In this document: one piece after another, positions 24,991 to 25,129 of the stretch | Layout: every line of letters begins with the position of its first letter | How positions within the stretch are numbered: position 1 is the stretch's first letter | Assembly: GCF_050176255.1 (NCBI RefSeq) | Contig: NZ_JBFXIE010000046.1 | From: JBFXIE01 sp050176255 | GTDB lineage: Bacteria > Pseudomonadota > Gammaproteobacteria > Burkholderiales > Burkholderiaceae_C | Strand: one strand, 5' to 3' | Length of the DNA: 25,129 bases | Translations under genes and position numbers: made by a program | Notes under the pieces: model-generated | Databases searched by the model: none | What the model saw: the letters and a program-made list of their open reading frames with translations, nothing else | What the model was told of the DNA's origin: nothing

Positions 24991-25129
24991 ATGAAAGTCT
25001 TGGTCCCCGTCAAACGCGTGGTGGACTACAACGTCAAAGTCCGCGTGAAGTCGGACGGCAGCGGAGTGGACATTGCCAACGTCAAGATGAGCATGAACCC
25101 CTTTGACGAAATCGCCGTCGAAGAAGCCG
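24991..25129 (+). CDS. etfB: Electron transfer flavoprotein beta subunit, N-terminal part (runs off the window)
   Basis: This is the small subunit of the ETF heterodimer, which takes electrons from acyl-CoA dehydrogenases and passes them to ETF-ubiquinone oxidoreductase. The 46 visible codons begin MKVLVPVKRVVDYNVKVRVK and continue through VDIANVKMSMNPFDEIAVEE, the characteristic EtfB start. MNPFDEIAVEEA is the conserved block near the AMP/FAD-binding region. A strong ribosome site, a sigma-70-like promoter and an operator candidate precede it, so it appears to head its own operon. etfA normally follows, but that lies outside the window. Confidence 0.96.
   Translation, partial: MKVLVPVKRVVDYNVKVRVKSDGSGVDIANVKMSMNPFDEIAVEEA

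Overview
The window is GC-rich chromosomal DNA from a betaproteobacterium, most likely of the Comamonadaceae (Acidovorax / Alicycliphilus / Diaphorobacter-like). This rests on protein family content, on gene order that looks like housekeeping chromosome, and on a small palindromic repeat with AGCGCTT / AAGCGCT arms that recurs between genes. I see no rRNA, tRNA, CRISPR, insertion sequence or phage gene. The window opens inside one gene (a cobA-type methyltransferase) and ends inside another (etfB).

Layout. Positions 1-1219 (minus): a YbiB/TrpD2-like protein overlapping a uroporphyrinogen-III C-methyltransferase by ATGA. Positions 1418-7518 (minus): a complete tripartite RND efflux operon (lipoprotein adaptor, 1055-aa pump, OprM-type outer-membrane lipoprotein), with a terminator-like hairpin downstream. 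Positions 7849-9069 (plus): a DUF937 protein and a two-CBS-domain protein. Positions 9217-10260: tsaD. Positions 10379-15288 (plus): a second tripartite exporter (NodT-type lipoprotein, MacA-like adaptor, and a MacB split into separate ATPase and permease genes, the last three joined by ATGA overlaps). Position 15418 onwards: a DUF2242-type lipoprotein, convergent with and overlapping the next block.

Positions 16277-21584 (minus) form an envelope module: MoxR AAA+ ATPase, DUF58 protein, TgpA-like transglutaminase and an MltB-type lytic transglycosylase, the last two overlapping by ATGA. Divergent from it, with only 38 bp between, is a histone-deacetylase-like hydrolase (21623-22582). An ECHDC3-like crotonase and an MscS-type channel follow. 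The window closes with a promoter, a palindromic operator candidate and the start of etfB.

Two themes stand out. The first is export and envelope remodelling: two complete efflux systems, a peptidoglycan module and a mechanosensitive channel. The second is a bipartite palindromic repeat of about 50-65 bp, found in seven copies in 25 kb. Two copies lie inside protein-coding sequence; one encodes essentially the whole hydrophobic core and cleavage region of the MltB signal peptide. One or two intergenic copies look like transcription terminators. I did not find a clear new defence or mobile system. The repeat recruited into genes and the MoxR-DUF58-TgpA-MltB coupling are the most noteworthy observations.
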